A DNA stretch of 64,000 nucleotides from RYN-133 sp963754285 (GTDB lineage Bacteria > Actinomycetota > Actinomycetes > Mycobacteriales > Jatrophihabitantaceae): contig CAVWFN010000007.1 of NCBI GenBank assembly GCA_963754285.1, positions 62,001 through 126,000 of the forward strand, given 5' to 3'. Of the stretch, positions 62,293 through 64,000 are shown one piece after another. Under the pieces are notes generated by a model that was not told the DNA's origin, searched no databases, and saw nothing but the letters and a program-made list of their open reading frames with translations. Within the stretch, counting starts at the first letter, position 1. Each line of letters starts with the position of its first letter. The translations under genes were made by a program, and so were the position numbers.

Positions 62293-63966
62293 GTGAGCAC
62301 CGAAACCAAGCCCAGGTACGGCGCGGCGCTGCGGGTGCGAGACCTGCGCCTGCTCGTGCTCGCGTTCATCGTCGACGGCGGAGCGAGCTGGTCGTACAAC
62401 GTCGTGCTGATCGCCTACTTCTACGAGCGCACGCACTCGCCGACGTGGATCACGACCTTGGTGACCGTGCGGTGGATCGTCGGGTTGCTGTTCGGTGGCT
62501 ATGCGGGCGTGCTCGCCGACCGCTACGACCGGCGCACGGTGCTGCTGGGTAGCGCGGCGGCCGCGATGGTCGTGTGTCTGATCCTCGCCGCCCTGGTCGG
62601 CAGTGACGCTCCTCTTGTCGCGATCATCGCTGCCAGCGGTGCGCTCGGTGCGGTTGTAACGCCGGTACGTCCCGCGTCCGGGGCATTGATCCCCGAGGTG
62701 GTCGACGAGCAGAACCTGATCGCGGCCAACAGCATCTTCGCGTTCCTCGAGAGCCTCATCGTCGTCATCGGGCCGGGGATCGGCGGCCTGCTGCTGCTCA
62801 CCGGTGAACCGGTGTACGGAATCCTGCTCAACGCCGCGAGCTATCTGGTCTCCGGGTTGTTCTACCTTGCGCTGTCGGTGCGTTCGAAGGGCGATGCCGA
62901 GCCGGGCGGGAACATGCTCAAGCAATGGGGTGCCGGCATCTCCGCGCTGGGCCACCATCGCAAGGCGCTCGTGCTGACGATCTTCCTTGTGCTCGATTCC
63001 GCTGCGATCAACGCGGCGAACGTGATCATGCCCGCCTTGTCGGCGCATCTCGGTGGGGGCAGATCCGGTTACAGCGTGCTGCTCGCGGCGAACGCACTCG
63101 GCGGGGTGCTCGCGGCGGCGTTGGCGAACAAGCTGGCCGCGTCGTCGCGCGTCACCGGCATCATCACGGTCTCGATCGTGCTGGAGTGCGTCCCGCTGTG
63201 GGTGTGCGTGTTCGCGGGCGGGGTGCCGGCGGCGGGCGTGCTGCAGCTGGTCTCCGGCGCGGGCATGGTGATCGTGGACGTGCTCGCGTTCACGTCCCTG
63301 CAACGTGATCTGCCGCGGGCTGTGCTCGGACGGGTGCTGGGTTCGGTCGACATGCTCCTGCTCGGCAGCAGCATCCTCGCCTCGTTCGTCACGAGCGCGG
63401 TGCTGACGGCGGTCGACCTCAACTGGTCGCTCGCGATCATCGGGCTCGGCTTCCCGCTCATCTCGCTGCTCGGCGTGCCGTCGCTGCGCCGACTCGACGA
63501 CGACACCGCCGATCGCGTCGAGGCCCTGCGCGCACGCACCGGCGTGCTGCAACGTCTCGACCTGTTCGCCAGCGCGAACCAGGCCGTGCTCGAGAGCCTG
63601 GCCGAAGCGGTCGAGCAGGAGTCGGTTCCCGCCGGAACCGTACTCATCACGCAGGGCGATCCGGCGGACGCGTTCTGGGTGCTCACCGAAGGCGAGCTCG
63701 CCGTGCGGGCAACACTCGACAACGGCGAGCAGGTCACGCCCCCGCCGGTGTTCGCGCCCGGCTATGTCGGCGAACTCGGCCTGATGCACCGCCGGCCGCG
63801 GTCGGCCACCGTCACCGCGACAACGGACTGTCGGCTGTTCAAGATCAGCGGGGAGGCGTTCCTGCAGGCGCTGGAGGAGGGCGCCCCGTCCCCGACGATG
63901 CTCAGCCGCGCCGGGGTGCGGCTGGCACGGACCAGCGTCGAGCCGCCGTCCCCAGTCAGCGGGTGA
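62293..63966 (+). CDS. MFS transporter fused to a C-terminal cyclic-nucleotide-binding domain
   Basis: The GTG at 62293 follows GGAGGG and gives 557 residues. Residues about 1-405 have 12 helices with motif A-like LADRYDRRTVLLG. Residues about 420-545 form a cNMP-binding domain: VPAGTVLITQGDPADAFWVL, TEGELAVRA and the phosphate-binding cassette YVGELGLMHRRPRSATV, with Glu and Arg in the positions that contact cyclic nucleotide. Fusion suggests transport gated by cAMP or cGMP. The divergent cyclase could supply the ligand. Substrate unknown; efflux more likely than uptake from the fold. Confidence 0.9.
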   Translation: MSTETKPRYGAALRVRDLRLLVLAFIVDGGASWSYNVVLIAYFYERTHSPTWITTLVTVRWIVGLLFGGYAGVLADRYDRRTVLLGSAAAAMVVCLILAALVGSDAPLVAIIAASGALGAVVTPVRPASGALIPEVVDEQNLIAANSIFAFLESLIVVIGPGIGGLLLLTGEPVYGILLNAASYLVSGLFYLALSVRSKGDAEPGGNMLKQWGAGISALGHHRKALVLTIFLVLDSAAINAANVIMPALSAHLGGGRSGYSVLLAANALGGVLAAALANKLAASSRVTGIITVSIVLECVPLWVCVFAGGVPAAGVLQLVSGAGMVIVDVLAFTSLQRDLPRAVLGRVLGSVDMLLLGSSILASFVTSAVLTAVDLNWSLAIIGLGFPLISLLGVPSLRRLDDDTADRVEALRARTGVLQRLDLFASANQAVLESLAEAVEQESVPAGTVLITQGDPADAFWVLTEGELAVRATLDNGEQVTPPPVFAPGYVGELGLMHRRPRSATVTATTDCRLFKISGEAFLQALEEGAPSPTMLSRAGVRLARTSVEPPSPVSG

Positions 63967-64000
63967 GTTCGAGGACGGGCAGGTCGACGACCAGCCCGTC
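63956..64000 (-). CDS. C-terminal end of a gene entering from the right edge
   Basis: On the minus strand the last 45 bases read DGLVVDLPVLELTR followed by TGA at 63958-63956, overlapping the MFS stop region by 11 bases. A frame of 14 codons proves little, but convergent genes that overlap slightly are common in this window. Product cannot be assigned. Confidence 0.3.
   Translation of the reverse strand, partial: DGLVVDLPVLELTR

Noticed and set aside
62248..63789. A 513-codon minus-strand frame
   Set aside because: Antisense shadow of the MFS-cNBD gene, dominated by Arg, Glu, Asp and His without domain structure.
1..64000. tRNA genes, rRNA genes, riboswitches, insertion sequences, prophage genes
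   Set aside because: No tRNA T-loop/acceptor pattern in an intergenic gap, no transposase, integrase or phage structural protein, and no long conserved leader upstream of a biosynthetic gene could be found by reading.

Overview
The window is GC-rich, tightly packed chromosomal DNA from an actinobacterium. Evidence for that assignment: short overlapping gene junctions and frequent GTG starts; a mycothiol-dependent maleylpyruvate-isomerase-type protein; a DUF222/HNH (13E12-type) relic; SigE-type ECF sigma and PadR/HxlR/TetR regulators; and a block matching the mycobacterial glyS...uppS-recO-era-(Rv2365c-like)-(CBS/CorC)-ybeY-phoH order. I cannot name the genus. No rRNA, tRNA, CRISPR array, insertion sequence or prophage was seen, and no stretch over about 300 bases lacks a gene.

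Layout. 1-4746: a TrpB2-like synthase cut by the left edge, then a PadR-ABC ATPase-FtsX permease operon. 4793-10108: a broken DksA/TraR gene, a TetR gene beside a striking palindromic operator and a GNAT gene, an NCS1 nucleobase permease, and small enzymes and a secreted barrel protein. 10241-13907: a two-component locus with one normal kinase, one apparently dead kinase, a kinase-less copy of the sensor membrane domain and a divergent LuxR-type regulator. 13973-22397: a secreted protein, then a catabolic locus (APC permease, FluG-type amidohydrolase, M20 amidohydrolase, divergent glutamine-synthetase-like enzyme, RpiR regulator, Orn/Lys/Arg decarboxylase). 22415-38494: accessory genes (beta-propeller protein, PhoD phosphatase, two APH-fold kinases, ECF sigma pair, DHA2 exporter with HxlR regulator, a second two-component system, N-acetyltransferase, TetR with SnoaL-like protein, serine hydrolase, M48 protease). 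38667-48753: dusB, glyS, PAP2, uppS, recO, MFS, era, trmL and neighbours. 48750-54626: an accessory insert (hydrolase, His/Asp-rich protein with a two-component system, HAF-type secreted protein, HNH relic). 54848-58592: cdd-like, CorC, ybeY, phoH, HIT. 58603-64000: a large zinc-ribbon/adenylate cyclase/AAA/TPR protein, divergent from an MFS transporter with a C-terminal cyclic-nucleotide-binding domain.

Two things stand out. First, eight genes carry about 13 apparent single-base indels (mostly +1), plus one stop codon; many are probably sequencing errors, so pseudogene labels here are provisional. Second, there are candidate new systems: the split-FluG nitrogen locus with a GlnR-like box, the cyclase/MFS-cNBD pair, the pseudokinase-containing signalling locus, operators with mirrored start codons, and a dispersed inverted-repeat family present at two intergenic sites.
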